Shown here in pieces: positions 27,206-37,166 of a stretch of 64,000 nt of DNA. How positions within the stretch are numbered: position 1 is the stretch's first letter; each line of letters begins with the position of its first letter. The notes under the pieces are model-generated. The model was not told the DNA's origin and ran no database searches. It saw only the letters and a program-made list of their open reading frames with translations. Origin of the DNA: CAVOXO01 sp963700425 (GTDB lineage: Bacteria > Actinomycetota > Acidimicrobiia > Acidimicrobiales > Microtrichaceae); assembly GCA_963700425.1 (NCBI GenBank), contig CAVOXO010000001.1:1116001-1180000 (forward strand), given 5' to 3'. The position numbers and the translations under genes were made by a program.

Positions 27206-27483
27206 ATGTCGCGTCCCCCGCAAATCTTCCGCCCAAGTCGGACACCGTCGCACGGTTCGCGAAGCACGAAGGTGACACCGGGTCGCCCGAGGTGCAGATC
27301 GCTCTGCTGACCGACCGGATCGATCACCTCACCGAGCACCTCAAGGCTCACAAGAAGGACCACCACAGCCGTCGTGGCCTCCTCATGTTGGTGGGCAAGC
27401 GTCGCCGCTTCCTCGACTACCTCAAGGAGATCGACGTCGAGCGCTATCGGGCGATCATCGCCGAGCTCGGCCTTCGCCGCTGA
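27206..27483 (+). CDS. rpsO: 30S ribosomal protein S15 (one-base frameshift near start)
   Basis: S15 is clear from DTVARFAKHEGDTGSPEVQI through LLTDRIDHLTEHLKAHKKDH and HSRRGLLMLVGKRRRFLDYL to ELGLRR. The best start is ATG 27206, 7 nt after GAGGAG, but it reads into the S15 frame only if one base is added in or next to the CCCCCG at 27215-27220. That gives an N-terminus MSRPPANLPPKSDT and about 92 residues, the usual S15 length. Starting instead at TTG 27163 would need no correction but has no ribosome binding site. The rpsO-pnp pair is conserved, and S15 binds 16S rRNA helices 20-22. Confidence 0.93.
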
Positions 27484-27539
27484 GGCCGTCCGACCTGCCG
27501 GCCGAGTCGCGGTGTCGACGGATGCCGGTGCCGGTCGGC

Positions 27540-27545
27540 TAGCCT
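27540..27545 (+). promoter_or_regulatory. Candidate -10 box (TAGCCT) of pnp
   Basis: TAGCCT occurs 57 nt after the rpsO stop and matches the window's common -10 form. It would give pnp a structured leader of about 180 nt. Confidence 0.45.
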
Positions 27546-27612
27546 GAGCGCAACCGGAGGACAAGGGTCCCCCGGCATTAGAGATGCGACACGCAGGTCA
27601 GTGCCTGGTCGC

Positions 27613-27710
27613 CGGTCCCCGAAAGCCGCCGACGCGGAGTTCGGGCACCGACAACTGGGAACTGGCCACCCGTTGCATCACCTCAACGATGCGCCGTCAG
27701 GATGACGGCG
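27613..27710 (+). promoter_or_regulatory. Structured pnp leader with perfect 8-bp hairpin
   Basis: CGCCGTCA (27692-27699) and TGACGGCG (27703-27710) pair perfectly around GGA, just upstream of AAGGATGACTGCAC and the pnp ATG. A second, longer stem can form between CGGT..CCGAA (from 27613) and TTCGG..ACCG (to 27650). A hairpin in the rpsO-pnp gap is a known target of RNase III and PNPase autoregulation in E. coli and Streptomyces. The same role here is inferred. Confidence 0.5.
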
Positions 27711-27733
27711 TCAGAAAGCAAGGATGACTGCAC

Positions 27734-30156
27734 ATGGCTGATGCCACCCGTGTAACTGCGCCGTTCGGCGCGGACAAGACCATGACGATCGAGACCGGCA
27801 AGCTCGCCGGTCTCGCCGGTGGAGCAGTGCTCGCCGGGATGGGACGAACCCAGATTCTCGTTACCGCCACCGGCGCCAAGTCGGTGCGTGAGGGAATCGA
27901 CTTCTTCCCGCTCACCGTCGACATCGAAGAGCGCTCCTATGCGGCCGGGAAGATCCCCGGATCGTTCTTTCGGCGGGAGGGGCGGGCGTCCGACGACGCC
28001 ATCCTCACGTGTCGACTGATCGACCGGCCGCTGCGCCCTTCGTTCCCGGGCGGATTCCGCAACGAGGTCCACGTCGTGGGCACCGTCGTGGCCGCCGATC
28101 AGTCCAACCCCCACGACGTGCTGGCCATCAACGCCGCCAGCGCGGCGCTCTGCCTGTCCGACGTTCCCTTCGAGGGCCCCATCGGCGCGGTTCGCATCGC
28201 CTACACGACCGACGGCGAGTGGATTGCCCACCCCACCTTCGAGGAGGGCGATGAGTCCACCTTCGAGATGGTCGTCGCCGGTCGTGAACTCCCCGACGGT
28301 GACGTCGCGGTGATGATGGTCGAGGCCGGGGGAACCGAGAAGGCCTGGTCCTACTACGAAGATGGCGCTCCCAAGGTCGACGAGGCAGCGCTCGCCGGCG
28401 GTCTCGACGCGGCCAAGGCTCCGATCAAGGCCGCGATCGCCTGCAGAACGACCTTGTCGCCCAGGTGGGCAGCAAGCCCAACATGGAGTTCGTCGCTCAG
28501 GTCGACTACACCGACGAGCAGTACGCGGCGGTCGAGGCCCAGGCAGGCGCAGCCGCCGCCCAGGTGATGACCATCGCCGACAAGGCCGAGCGGGGCAACG
28601 CGGAGTCCGAGCTGCGCGACGAGACGATCGCCGCCCTCATCGACCAGTTCGCCGGCGACGATGCCGGCCTGGCCAACAAGCAGCTCAAGGCGGCCTTCCG
28701 GTCGCTGACCAAGGCACTGGTCCGCAGCCGCATCGTCGGCGAGGGTCTTCGCATCGACGGCCGTGGACCGCGCGACCTGCGTCCGCTCTCCGCCGAGGTC
28801 ACGGTGCTCCCCACGGCGCACGGCTCGGGGCTCTTCCAGCGGGGAGAGACCCAGGTGCTCAACGTGGCCACCCTGGCCATGGGGAAGATGGACCAGATGA
28901 TCGACGGCATCACGCCGACGACGTCGAAGCGGTACATGCACCACTACAACTTCCCGCCCTTCAGCACCGGCGAGACCGGCTTCATGCGCGGACCGAAGCG
29001 CCGAGAGATCGGCCACGGCCTGTTGGCCGAGCGGGCGCTGCTGCCGGTCGTTCCTCCGATGGACGAGTTCCCCTACGTGATCCGCTGCGTGTCCGACGTG
29101 TTGGCCTCGAACGGCTCGACGTCGATGGCATCGGTGTGCGGATCGTCGCTCTCGATGATGGACGCCGGTGTTCCGCTCAAGGCGCCGGTCGCCGGCATCG
29201 CCATGGGCCTCGTCTACGCGGACGGCACCTACACCACGCTCACCGACATCCTCGGAGCCGAGGATGCCTTCGGCGACATGGACTTCAAGGTGGCCGGCAC
29301 CTCCGACTTCGTCACGGCTCTCCAGCTCGACACGAAGATCGACGGCATACCCGCCGATGTGCTGTCGGCAGCTCTCGAACAGGCCAAGGAGGCACGGGTC
29401 GAGATCCTCTCGGTCATGGCGGGAGCCATCGCCGAGCCGCGCCCCGAGGTGTCCGAGAATGCTCCGAAGATCGTGAGCTTCGAGATCCCCGTCGACAAGA
29501 TCGGCGAGATCATCGGACCCAAGGGCAAGGTCATCAACGCGATGCAGGCCGAGACCGGCGCGAACATCAGCGTCGACGACGACGGCATGGTCGGAGTGGT
29601 CGCGATCGCCGCGGTCGACTCCGGAGCGGTGGCCGAGGCCGAACGCCAGATCCGTCTCATCCTCAACCCGCCCACCGCGGGCGTCGGTGAGGTCTACGGG
29701 GGCAGGGTGGTCAACATCACCAAGTTCGGTGCTTTCGTCAACATCCTCCCCGGCCGTGACGGCCTGGTTCACATCTCCAAGCTCGGAGGTGGAAAGCGCA
29801 TCAACAACGTCGAGGACGTGCTGAGCCTCGGCGAGGAGATCGAGGTTCGCGTCGATGACATCGACCCGAACGGGAAGATCAGTCTGACGCCCACCTCGGT
29901 CCCGGAGTCGTCCCCAAAAGCTGAGGCCGCCGCGGCGGCCACCACCGACACCGTCGCCGCTTCCGCCGTGACCGCCCCGGCGCGCGAAGCCCGCGGTTCG
30001 TCGGCCGGCAACGGCTCGTCGGATGAGAAGGTGCTCGTCGATTTCGAGGACTTCAACGACGCTCGAGTCGCCGAGGTCCAGGGTGACCTCGGACCCGTCG
30101 CCAAGGGTGTCGGCGGACCGCCCGGTGGTCGGGGTCGGCGACGCCCGCGTCGGTGA
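27734..30156 (+). CDS. pnp: Polyribonucleotide nucleotidyltransferase (one frameshift)
   Basis: PNPase, a phosphorolytic 3'-5' exoribonuclease. The first RNase PH domain includes GRTQILVTATGAKSVREGID, FFRREGRASDDAILTCRLID and RPLRPSFPGGF. The second includes LPTAHGSGLFQRGETQVLNV and SDVLASNGSTSMASVCGSSL. A KH domain (IGEIIGPKGKVINAMQAETG) and an S1 domain (YGGRVVNITKFGAFVNILPG) follow. A single missing base near 28441 (CC for CCC) breaks the frame in the linker between the two PH domains; the corrected junction reads IALQNDLVAQVG. The corrected protein is about 807 residues. A Ser/Ala-rich tail ends the protein, and the stop overlaps the next GTG. Confidence 0.94.
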
Positions 30157-31418
30157 ACCTGGGCTCGTCAGCCGAGTCCGATATCGCCGCGCTCGATGCC
30201 GGGGTCGCCACCACGACCCTGGCATCGGGGCTGCGGATCGTCACCGATCCGATGCCCGGCGCCTACTCCGCGTCGATGGCGGCCTGGATCGGCGTGGGGT
30301 CCCGTGACGAGCCCGACGGCATCGCAGGGGCGTCGCACTTCCTCGAGCACCTGGCCTTCAAGGGCACTGCGTCGCGAACCGCTCGTGAGGTCAATCGCGA
30401 GATCGACGCGCTGGGTGGCGAATTCAACGCCTTCACGAGCAAGGAGTCGACCGTCTTCATGGTTCGGGTTCCCGCCGAGGCGCGAGCCCAGGCCCTCGGT
30501 GTCCTCATCGACGTCGTGTGTCATCCGACGATGACTCCGCCCGATCTCGACGTGGAGCGCGAGGTCATTCTCGAGGAACTCGCCGCGTCCGAGGACGACC
30601 CCGCTGATGTGGTCGTCGAGGCTCTGATGGCGGGCCTCTTCCCATCCCATCCATTGGGCCGCGAGATCATCGGCACCGAGCACTCACTTCGGTCGATCAC
30701 CGCGAGGATCTCGACTCCTTCCGCAGACGTCACTATCGAGGCCGATCCACGGTCATCGCCGCTGCCGGCGCGCTCGAGCATGCCGAGATGGTCGAGATGG
30801 CGGCCGGATGGGATGACGACGGCTCGATGGACGCCGATCTGGTCAGGGTTCCGCCCGGTTCGGTCGACCCGGCCCCGAGGTGGGCGAGCCGCCCGATCGA
30901 GCAGATCCACCTGGCGCAGGGGTGGCGGGGGTTGCCCGTCGGTTCCCCGGATCGCTTCGCCCTCGCCGTCTTCTCCCACGTTCTGGGTGACGGGCCATCG
31001 AGCCGCCTCTACGAGCGGATCCGGGAGGATCGCGGTATGGCGTATTCGATCGGGTCGGGTGCCGCGTCCCATGTCGACAGCGGCACCTTCAGCATCCACT
31101 GCGCGACGTCGACGGGGCACGTGGACGAGGTGCGGGACATCATCGGCCAGACGATCGACGAACTGATCGACGATGGCCCGACCGAGGAGGAATTGGTCGT
31201 GGCCAAGGGCTACCTCCGGGGTTCGATGTGGCTCGGGCTGGAGGACAGTGGCGCTCGGATGATGCGTCTGGGCGCCGAGATGAGTTCGCGGGGCACGATC
31301 ACTCCGATCGCGGAGACGCTGTCGGGGATCGACTCCGTCACCGCCGACGACGTGCGCCGAGTCGCCGCGTGCCGTGGTCGGCGTTCGGCCCGTCGAGTCA
31401 GTGGTCGGGCCCGTCTGA
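30153..31418 (+). CDS. M16 (pitrilysin/insulinase) zinc peptidase (two frameshifts)
   Basis: A single-unit M16 peptidase of about 420 residues, the kind regularly found after pnp in actinobacteria. The inverted zinc motif is HFLEH (H62-H66), with downstream glutamates in EREVILEELAASEDDPADVV. After a one-base indel near 30703 the frame continues REDLDSFRRRHYRGRSTVIA, then LYERIREDRGMAYSIGSGAA. A second break near 31368 leads to a short C-terminus ending VVGVRPVESVVGPV at the TGA of 31416-31418. The GTG start overlaps the pnp stop. The physiological substrate is unknown. Confidence 0.85.
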
Positions 31419-31490
31419 GGCGCACCCACCGAACCCGGCTCCGGCGCGCCGGCGGTCACCGACCCGACGCCGTGACCCGATCGGCTCGTG

Positions 31491-32735
31491 TCAGGCGGCG
31501 GGAGTCACCGGTGCGGCAGGTGGGAGCGGTGCCGAGAGATCCAACCCGCCGCGACGGTTCCGGACGGCCCAGTAGCGGCGCACGAAGGGCGGTCGCGTGT
31601 CGTCGGGGTCGGTCTCTCCGATGTCGGATCGAATCTCGGCGTCGAGCGCCGATGCCCGGTTCCACATTTCGCAGATCGCCGTTGCATCGAGCGGGCCCTC
31701 GGCAGTGAACGCCTGTGCCTCCAGTTCGTCGCGGTGAGACCGGTGTCGGGCGGGGATCACCCCGCCACGAGCCATCACGGTCCGGTGCGTCGCCTCGTGT
31801 CGCCACCACTGGGAGTCGGGGTCGAACACGTCGGTGGGGTCCGGGCCGAGATCCAGTGGGGTGCCCACGTCCACGGGGCGGAAGGTGGCGGTACAGGGGG
31901 CCGCGGCCGCGGTCACGAAGTGACGTGGAGTCGTATCCCCCAGAGCCGAGATCCACGACGCCGTGGTCTGCGAGGCGGCCACGAGGCCGCCGGCGTGCAT
32001 ACAGGGTCCCGACATCGCCCCGTTCAGCAGCGAGTAGTGAGGCGAGCGATCACGGCCGTGGCTTCTCAGCAGCGCGGCCGCGGCCGCGGCGTCGGGGAGG
32101 CATGCGGCCTGGGTGAGGTTGCGCCGGGTGGCCGCTCGCGCCACCCACGCGTGGGGGCGGGAGGCGAAGTGCTGGGCGAACCCCTCGATCGTGAGGCCGT
32201 TCGAGATGGATCGGGTCGTACCCGCGGCCACGTCTTCTGTCGCCCATGCCGATCCGGCCGTCTCCAGGACCGTCGCACCGTCTGCGTCCGCCAGCAGGAA
32301 GCTGCTGTGGTAGCGGAACGACCGGTTCTCATGACCGCACCCGCCGCCCTGGGGGTGGCGTTCGAGAAGGTCGACGATGACGTCGACGGCCTCGGCGACA
32401 GTCGCGGCGCGCTGGAGAGCGAGGCGCAGCAGGTCCATTCCGGTGAGGCCGCGCTGCGCGACGGGCACCTTCGTGAAGACCGCCTCGTTCCCGATGGTGA
32501 GGCCCGCCGAGTTGGTCCCCATCTCCGCTCCCCACATCCAGAACGGGCGGGACACCATCGTCGCGTGGGTACGAGCGACCTGATCGATCTCGATCCACGT
32601 GCATCGTTGGCGCGAACCCGAGCCGTGGTCCGCAGCAGGCGACCACTCGACGAGTTGGGCTTCGTTGGGGTCACGGTCGGAGTTCTTCGCGAACACCACG
32701 CCGTCCCGTCCAACCGTCACCACCGTGTCGCACAC
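31491..32735 (-). CDS. C69-family (secernin-like) dipeptidase-type protein
   Basis: A 414-residue Ntn-fold protein starting MCDTVVTVGRDGVVFAKNSD. Cys2 would be the catalytic nucleophile after removal of the initiator Met, and FAKNSDRDPNEAQLVEW is the characteristic following motif of peptidase family C69 (secernins and dipeptidases). The stretch GLTIGNEAVFTK and the late SQWWRHEATHRTVMAR also match the secernin group. The GTG start is supported by a -10 box 6 nt upstream. It runs convergent to the M16 peptidase gene with 72 nt between them. Confidence 0.85.
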   Translation of the reverse strand: MCDTVVTVGRDGVVFAKNSDRDPNEAQLVEWSPAADHGSGSRQRCTWIEIDQVARTHATMVSRPFWMWGAEMGTNSAGLTIGNEAVFTKVPVAQRGLTGMDLLRLALQRAATVAEAVDVIVDLLERHPQGGGCGHENRSFRYHSSFLLADADGATVLETAGSAWATEDVAAGTTRSISNGLTIEGFAQHFASRPHAWVARAATRRNLTQAACLPDAAAAAALLRSHGRDRSPHYSLLNGAMSGPCMHAGGLVAASQTTASWISALGDTTPRHFVTAAAAPCTATFRPVDVGTPLDLGPDPTDVFDPDSQWWRHEATHRTVMARGGVIPARHRSHRDELEAQAFTAEGPLDATAICEMWNRASALDAEIRSDIGETDPDDTRPPFVRRYWAVRNRRGGLDLSAPLPPAAPVTPAA

Positions 32736-32741
32736 GTCCAG

Positions 32742-32747
32742 AGCCTA
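32742..32747 (-). promoter_or_regulatory. -10 box (TAGGCT) of the C69 gene, leaderless type
   Basis: On the minus strand TAGGCT lies 6 nt before GTG 32735. This places the transcript start at the start codon and the catalytic Cys at position 2. Confidence 0.55.
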
Positions 32748-32769
32748 CGTCCGGGGGTCGGCGGACGAC

Positions 32770-35319
32770 CTATGACGCCGCGATGGCCTCGAGGACGTCG
32801 AGGCGGGCCGCTCGCCGTGCGGGCGACAACCCCGCCAGAACACCGGCCAGGCCGGCGATCACGACGACGGTCACCAGGGTGCCCACGGGAACGGACGTCT
32901 CCATGACCACGGAGTCGGGCAGGGCGGCGGCGGCCGCGAGTCCGAGAGCGACGCCCACGGCGACTCCGAGAAGCGCTCCGAAGATCGCGACGATCGTCGA
33001 TTCGACGAGGACCATGGTGCGGGTCTGGCGTCGCTGCATCCCCACCGCTCGCAGCAGGCCGATCTCACGGGTGCGCTCCAGCACCGAGAGGGCGAGGGTG
33101 TTGCTGATTCCCATCAGTGCGATGACGAGCGCCAGCCCGAGGAGCACGTTCACGATCAACAGGATCTGCGCGAAGCTGTCCTCCTGGGTCTGGCGATACT
33201 CGGTGCGGTCCTCGAGGACGACCTGCGGGAACGCCTCGAGAACCGACTCGATGGCGTCCCGGGCCTCGTCTGGCGCCACCCCGTCCGCGGTTCCGGCGAA
33301 CACGGCGAAGTCCAGCTGGTTGGTCGGGTAGGCCGCCTCGAAGGTCGCCATGTCGACGAGGAAGTTGCCGGCGAAGGTGGCGTCGTCGTACACCGCCACG
33401 ACCTCGAGGGCCCGGGGCTCGGATCCGGTGAACGTCACGGTGAGGGGGTCGCCGACGTCGACCCCCAGTTCCGTCGCCGAATCCGCGTGGAGGGCAATCG
33501 ACTCGCCAACGAGGTCCTCCACCGCGCCTCGCTGGACGCCGATGTCGACCAGACGTCCGGCGTCGGTGGCGTCGACCGCGAGCAGGTCCTCGCCCTGGTC
33601 GGCAACGACGAATCGGTCGAACCGGACTCCGGTCACCGCGTCTATCTCGGGGAGGTCCGAGACGGCCGCGGCCACCGCCGGAGAGAACGGGTTCGCCTGG
33701 CCGGGCCCGGAGAAGACCCAGTCCGCAGCGACCGCGTTGTCGATGGCGGCTGCGAACGTCTCCTTGATGGAGGTGCCCACGACGAAGACCATCGACACCA
33801 CGGCCAACCCGATCATGAGTGCCGATGCCGTGCGGGCCGTTCGATCAGGGTTGCGCACGGTGTTCTCGCGGGCCAACCGTCCGGGAGATGCGAACACGCG
33901 GGCGAACGGGCGGCCGAGGAATCCCGTCACGGGAGCGGCGAACAGTGGGCTGAGCCACGAAATGCCGATGAATCCCAGCGCCGCACCGACCCCCAGGAGG
34001 ATGAAGCGGTTGGCGGTGTCGGACACGACGAAGAGTCCCAGGACCACGCCGACCACGCCCAGGCCGGCCAGGATCGTTCCGATGGGCAGTCGTCGGCTCG
34101 ATCGCTCCGACGCCGGCGCGCCATCGGCCATACCCTCGATGATCGACACGGAGCCGACGCGACGGGCCGGGATCAGCGAGGCCATCACAGTGACGCCGAT
34201 CCCCACGACGAGCGCGGCGATCGCGGTGCGGGGCAGGAACACCAGCCCGGATTGGGGGAGACCGAATCCGCCCGCGTTGAGGACCGCCCCGAGTAGCTGA
34301 GCGATGCCGATGCCGACGCCGGCTCCCACGATCGAGGCGAGGCTCCCCACGAAGAGCGCCTCGAGCACGACGGATCGACGAACCTGGGACACGCTGGCAC
34401 CGACGGCACGGATCAGGGAGAGCTCGCGGGTCCTCTGGCCGAGAATGATGGCGAACGTATTGTTGATGATGAAGGCCGAGACGAACATCGAGATGCCCGC
34501 GAACACCAGAAGGATGATCTGGAAGATCGATACGAACTGGTCGGTGGCCTCCACGTTGTCGGCGATCACCTGATCCTGGGTGACGGCCTCCACGCCGTCG
34601 GGCAGGATGGCGGAGATCCGGTCCGCGAGTTCGGAGGGGCTGACGCCGTCGTCCGCGTTCACCTCGATCGTGTCGACCTGACCTCCGGCGGCGAAGACCT
34701 CGTCGGCCACCGCGGCATCGAAGGCGGTCAGGCGCGCCCCGAGGAGGTTGTTCGCTTCGCCGAAGGTGAAGATCCCGACGATCTCCACTTCGCGGCTGCC
34801 CTCGATCAACTGGACGGTGGTCCTGTCTCCCACCTCGAAGTCGAAGTCCTCGGCCTGTCCGCGGTCGATGGCAACCTCGTCGGGCCCCTGGGGTTTGCTG
34901 CCCGAGTCGAGGGTGACGGGGTACAGCTCGTCGTTCTCGCCCCAGGTCACTCCCAGGAACGGCGCGCCGGTGGAGGTGACCGGATCGCCGTTGAGGTCGA
35001 TGAGCTGCACTCCCGGTCTGGTCAGCGTGCCTTCGGCCACGTTCACGCCGTCGACGTCGTTCACGACGTCGACCAGGTCGCGGGATACGGGGGCATTGCT
35101 GCCGCCCTGCACGACGTTCGATTCACCCGTGGACTTGGCGCGGACGGTGACGTCCACCCCTGTCGAGATGTCGGTGAACAACTCACCGATCGAGTCCCTG
35201 AGGGTGTCGGCCAGGATGAACGAGCCGACCACGAATCCCACGCCGAGCACGACGGCCGTGGTGGTGAGAAGGAATCTGCCCTTGTGAGCCAGGAGGTTCC
35301 GGAGGCTGAGGCGGAGCAT
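32770..35319 (-). CDS. ABC transporter permease, FtsX/MacB-like, two-domain
   Basis: An 849-residue membrane protein. After an N-terminal membrane helix (FLLTTTAVVLGVGFVVGSFI, about 14-33) come an extracytoplasmic MacB-like domain (about 45-260), a first FtsX domain with three helices (about 265-390), a linker with two helices, a second extracytoplasmic domain (about 490-710) and a second FtsX domain (about 715-845). This duplicated layout is usual in actinobacterial lipid or antimicrobial export permeases. The partner ATPase normally lies next to such a gene, but none is present on either side. Confidence 0.9.
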   Translation of the reverse strand: MLRLSLRNLLAHKGRFLLTTTAVVLGVGFVVGSFILADTLRDSIGELFTDISTGVDVTVRAKSTGESNVVQGGSNAPVSRDLVDVVNDVDGVNVAEGTLTRPGVQLIDLNGDPVTSTGAPFLGVTWGENDELYPVTLDSGSKPQGPDEVAIDRGQAEDFDFEVGDRTTVQLIEGSREVEIVGIFTFGEANNLLGARLTAFDAAVADEVFAAGGQVDTIEVNADDGVSPSELADRISAILPDGVEAVTQDQVIADNVEATDQFVSIFQIILLVFAGISMFVSAFIINNTFAIILGQRTRELSLIRAVGASVSQVRRSVVLEALFVGSLASIVGAGVGIGIAQLLGAVLNAGGFGLPQSGLVFLPRTAIAALVVGIGVTVMASLIPARRVGSVSIIEGMADGAPASERSSRRLPIGTILAGLGVVGVVLGLFVVSDTANRFILLGVGAALGFIGISWLSPLFAAPVTGFLGRPFARVFASPGRLARENTVRNPDRTARTASALMIGLAVVSMVFVVGTSIKETFAAAIDNAVAADWVFSGPGQANPFSPAVAAAVSDLPEIDAVTGVRFDRFVVADQGEDLLAVDATDAGRLVDIGVQRGAVEDLVGESIALHADSATELGVDVGDPLTVTFTGSEPRALEVVAVYDDATFAGNFLVDMATFEAAYPTNQLDFAVFAGTADGVAPDEARDAIESVLEAFPQVVLEDRTEYRQTQEDSFAQILLIVNVLLGLALVIALMGISNTLALSVLERTREIGLLRAVGMQRRQTRTMVLVESTIVAIFGALLGVAVGVALGLAAAAALPDSVVMETSVPVGTLVTVVVIAGLAGVLAGLSPARRAARLDVLEAIAAS

Positions 35320-35352
35320 GGCCGCACCCTTTCACGGTGTTGTCCGGACCCG

Positions 35353-35358
35353 ACCCTA
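35353..35358 (-). promoter_or_regulatory. Candidate -10 box (TAGGGT) of the ABC permease gene
   Basis: TAGGGT on the minus strand lies 33 nt before the permease ATG, leaving room for a short leader with the ribosome binding site AAAGGG. The 83-nt gap is shared with the divergent crotonase gene. Confidence 0.45.
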
Positions 35359-35402
35359 CTCACCCCGTGTCGGAGTGGCGGTGGTGCACTAGAACTTCGT
35401 CC

Positions 35403-36230
35403 ATGGCACTCGTCGAGCGGGAGACTCCCGCGCCCCACGTCGGGCTGTTGCGCCTGAACAGACCCGAGCGGCTCAACGCCATGACCATCGATCTGGTCAT
35501 CGAACTGCATGATGCGCTCGACGACATCGCGGCGGACAACGACTGCTACGTCGTGGTGCTGACGGGCGCCGGGCGAGCGTTCTGTTCGGGACTGGACCTC
35601 GAGGACTACGGGATCATCCCGAACATCGACGGGCTCAGCCTCGGGCGCATCGCCCAGCGGGCGATGCGCTACTACTCCCGGATGGTGCCGCGGATGCGGG
35701 CGATTCCCCAGCCCATCGTCGCTGCGATCAACGGTCCTGCGTTCGGGGGTGGGTTCTGCCTGTCACTGGGGGCCGACATTCGCTTCGCGTCACCCGACGC
35801 GGTCTTCAATGCCACCGGAATCGTCAACGGCCTGGCGAGCACCGAGATGGGCGTGAGCTACCTTCTTCCCAGGCTCATCGGTGGCGCCAACTCCAGCGAC
35901 ATCCTGCTCACCGGGCGCAGGATCGACGCCCAGGAGGCTCACGCCATGGGACTCGTCTCGCGGGTCGTCGATGACGTCGAGGCCGAGGCGGTGTCGGTCG
36001 CCGCCGAGATGTGCGGCTTCAGTGCGTACGGGCTTGCCATGACCAAAGAGACGGTGTGGGCGAACCTCGAGGTCGCCAGCCTCACCGCGGCGATCGAGCT
36101 GGAGGACCGGACCCAGCTCATGGCCGGGTACACCGACAATCTCCCCGAGGCGATCCGGGCGTTCTCCGAAGGGCGCGAACCGGTCTACCTCGACGAGCCC
36201 CGGCGTGATATCTGGCCCGAGCCGGACTGA
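35403..36230 (+). CDS. Enoyl-CoA hydratase/isomerase family protein
   Basis: A 275-residue crotonase starting MALVERETPAPHVGLLRLNR at ATG 35403; an in-frame upstream extension is not conserved-looking. Oxyanion-hole segments are GAGRAFCSGLDLEDYG and NGPAFGGGFCLSLGADIRFA, and the catalytic helix region reads NGLASTEMGVSYLLPRLIGG. The Glu of TEMG occupies the usual first catalytic Glu position, so hydratase activity is plausible. The frame is intact, unlike the other crotonase at 7.9-8.7 kb. It is divergent from the ABC permease gene and 22 nt upstream of dapB. Confidence 0.9.
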   Translation: MALVERETPAPHVGLLRLNRPERLNAMTIDLVIELHDALDDIAADNDCYVVVLTGAGRAFCSGLDLEDYGIIPNIDGLSLGRIAQRAMRYYSRMVPRMRAIPQPIVAAINGPAFGGGFCLSLGADIRFASPDAVFNATGIVNGLASTEMGVSYLLPRLIGGANSSDILLTGRRIDAQEAHAMGLVSRVVDDVEAEAVSVAAEMCGFSAYGLAMTKETVWANLEVASLTAAIELEDRTQLMAGYTDNLPEAIRAFSEGREPVYLDEPRRDIWPEPD

Positions 36231-36238
36231 GCCCGCTC

Positions 36239-36244
36239 TACACT
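36239..36244 (+). promoter_or_regulatory. -10 box (TACACT) of dapB, leaderless type
   Basis: TACACT lies 8 nt before GTG 36253. It supports that GTG as the dapB start rather than an upstream in-frame codon inside the crotonase gene. Confidence 0.5.
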
Positions 36245-36252
36245 CTCGCCTC

Positions 36253-37047
36253 GTGACCAGCATTCGAGTGGGTGTGTTCGGGGCCGGGGGACGAATGGGG
36301 TCGACGGTGTGTCGGGCCATCGCCGAGAGCAAGGACACCGAGCTGGTCGCGGCGGTCGATCCGCACTACGCAGGGTTCGAAGTGTCACGTGTCGCGGCTG
36401 TCGCGGACTCCGACGTCGTCGTCTCGGCCAACGAGGAGGCGTTTCTCGATGCCGGTGTCGAAGTGGCGGTCGACTTCACCCACATCGACGCCGCACGGCG
36501 GAACCTTGCGTGGCTGGCCGAGAACGGACTCCACGCGGTGGTCGGGACGACGGGGTGCTCCGATGACGACATCGCGGGGTTCCGCGCCGCGTTCGATCGG
36601 TCCAACTGTCTCATTGCGCCCAACTTCGCCGTCGGCGCCATCCTCATGATGCGTTTCGCCGAGCGGGCGGCGCCCTACTTCGACACCGCCGAGATCATCG
36701 AGTTCCATCACGATGACAAGATCGACAGCCCATCGGGAACGGCGATGTTGACGGCGGAGCGTATGGCTGCGGCCAAGGGCGACTGGGCGCCCGATCCCAC
36801 ACGGACCGAGGTTCTCGAAGGGGCCCGGGGCGGAAAAGGCCCCGCCGGCATCGCCATCCACGCCGTGCGGATGCGCGGAATGGTGGCGCACCAGCAGGTG
36901 ATCCTCGGTACGACGGGCCAGACGCTGAACATCCGACATGACACCGTCGACCGCACGTCGTTCATGCCCGGCGTCCTCCTGGCGGTCCGTCGAATCCGCG
37001 ATCTGCCTGGAGTGACCATCGGGTTGGATTCGCTCATCGACTTCTGA
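36253..37047 (+). CDS. dapB: 4-hydroxy-tetrahydrodipicolinate reductase
   Basis: DapB (264 residues) reduces hydroxy-tetrahydrodipicolinate in lysine and diaminopimelate synthesis. The start VTSIRVGVFGAGGRMGSTVC carries the nucleotide-binding GAGGRMG; VVGTTGCSDDD and the active-site signature EFHHDDKIDSPSGTAM follow. The C-terminal part reads VILGTTGQTLNIRHDTVDRT. dapA is not adjacent. The frame is intact. Confidence 0.96.
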   Translation: MTSIRVGVFGAGGRMGSTVCRAIAESKDTELVAAVDPHYAGFEVSRVAAVADSDVVVSANEEAFLDAGVEVAVDFTHIDAARRNLAWLAENGLHAVVGTTGCSDDDIAGFRAAFDRSNCLIAPNFAVGAILMMRFAERAAPYFDTAEIIEFHHDDKIDSPSGTAMLTAERMAAAKGDWAPDPTRTEVLEGARGGKGPAGIAIHAVRMRGMVAHQQVILGTTGQTLNIRHDTVDRTSFMPGVLLAVRRIRDLPGVTIGLDSLIDF

Positions 37048-37154
37048 GGTGGATCGAGGACCGGCTGTGTCCGTGGCGCGTCCGGATGGGATGACGCCGA
37101 AGCGCACGTGTGCACTGCAGCGGATCGCAGAGCCCGGTTGCGGGGGTCGGTAGG

Positions 37155-37160
37155 TAGGCT
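37155..37160 (+). promoter_or_regulatory. -10 box (TAGGCT) of the epimerase gene, leaderless type
   Basis: TAGGCT is 6 nt before GTG 37167 and part of a tandem TAGGTAGG. It supports the GTG as first codon. Confidence 0.5.
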
Positions 37161-37166
37161 CGGCGG

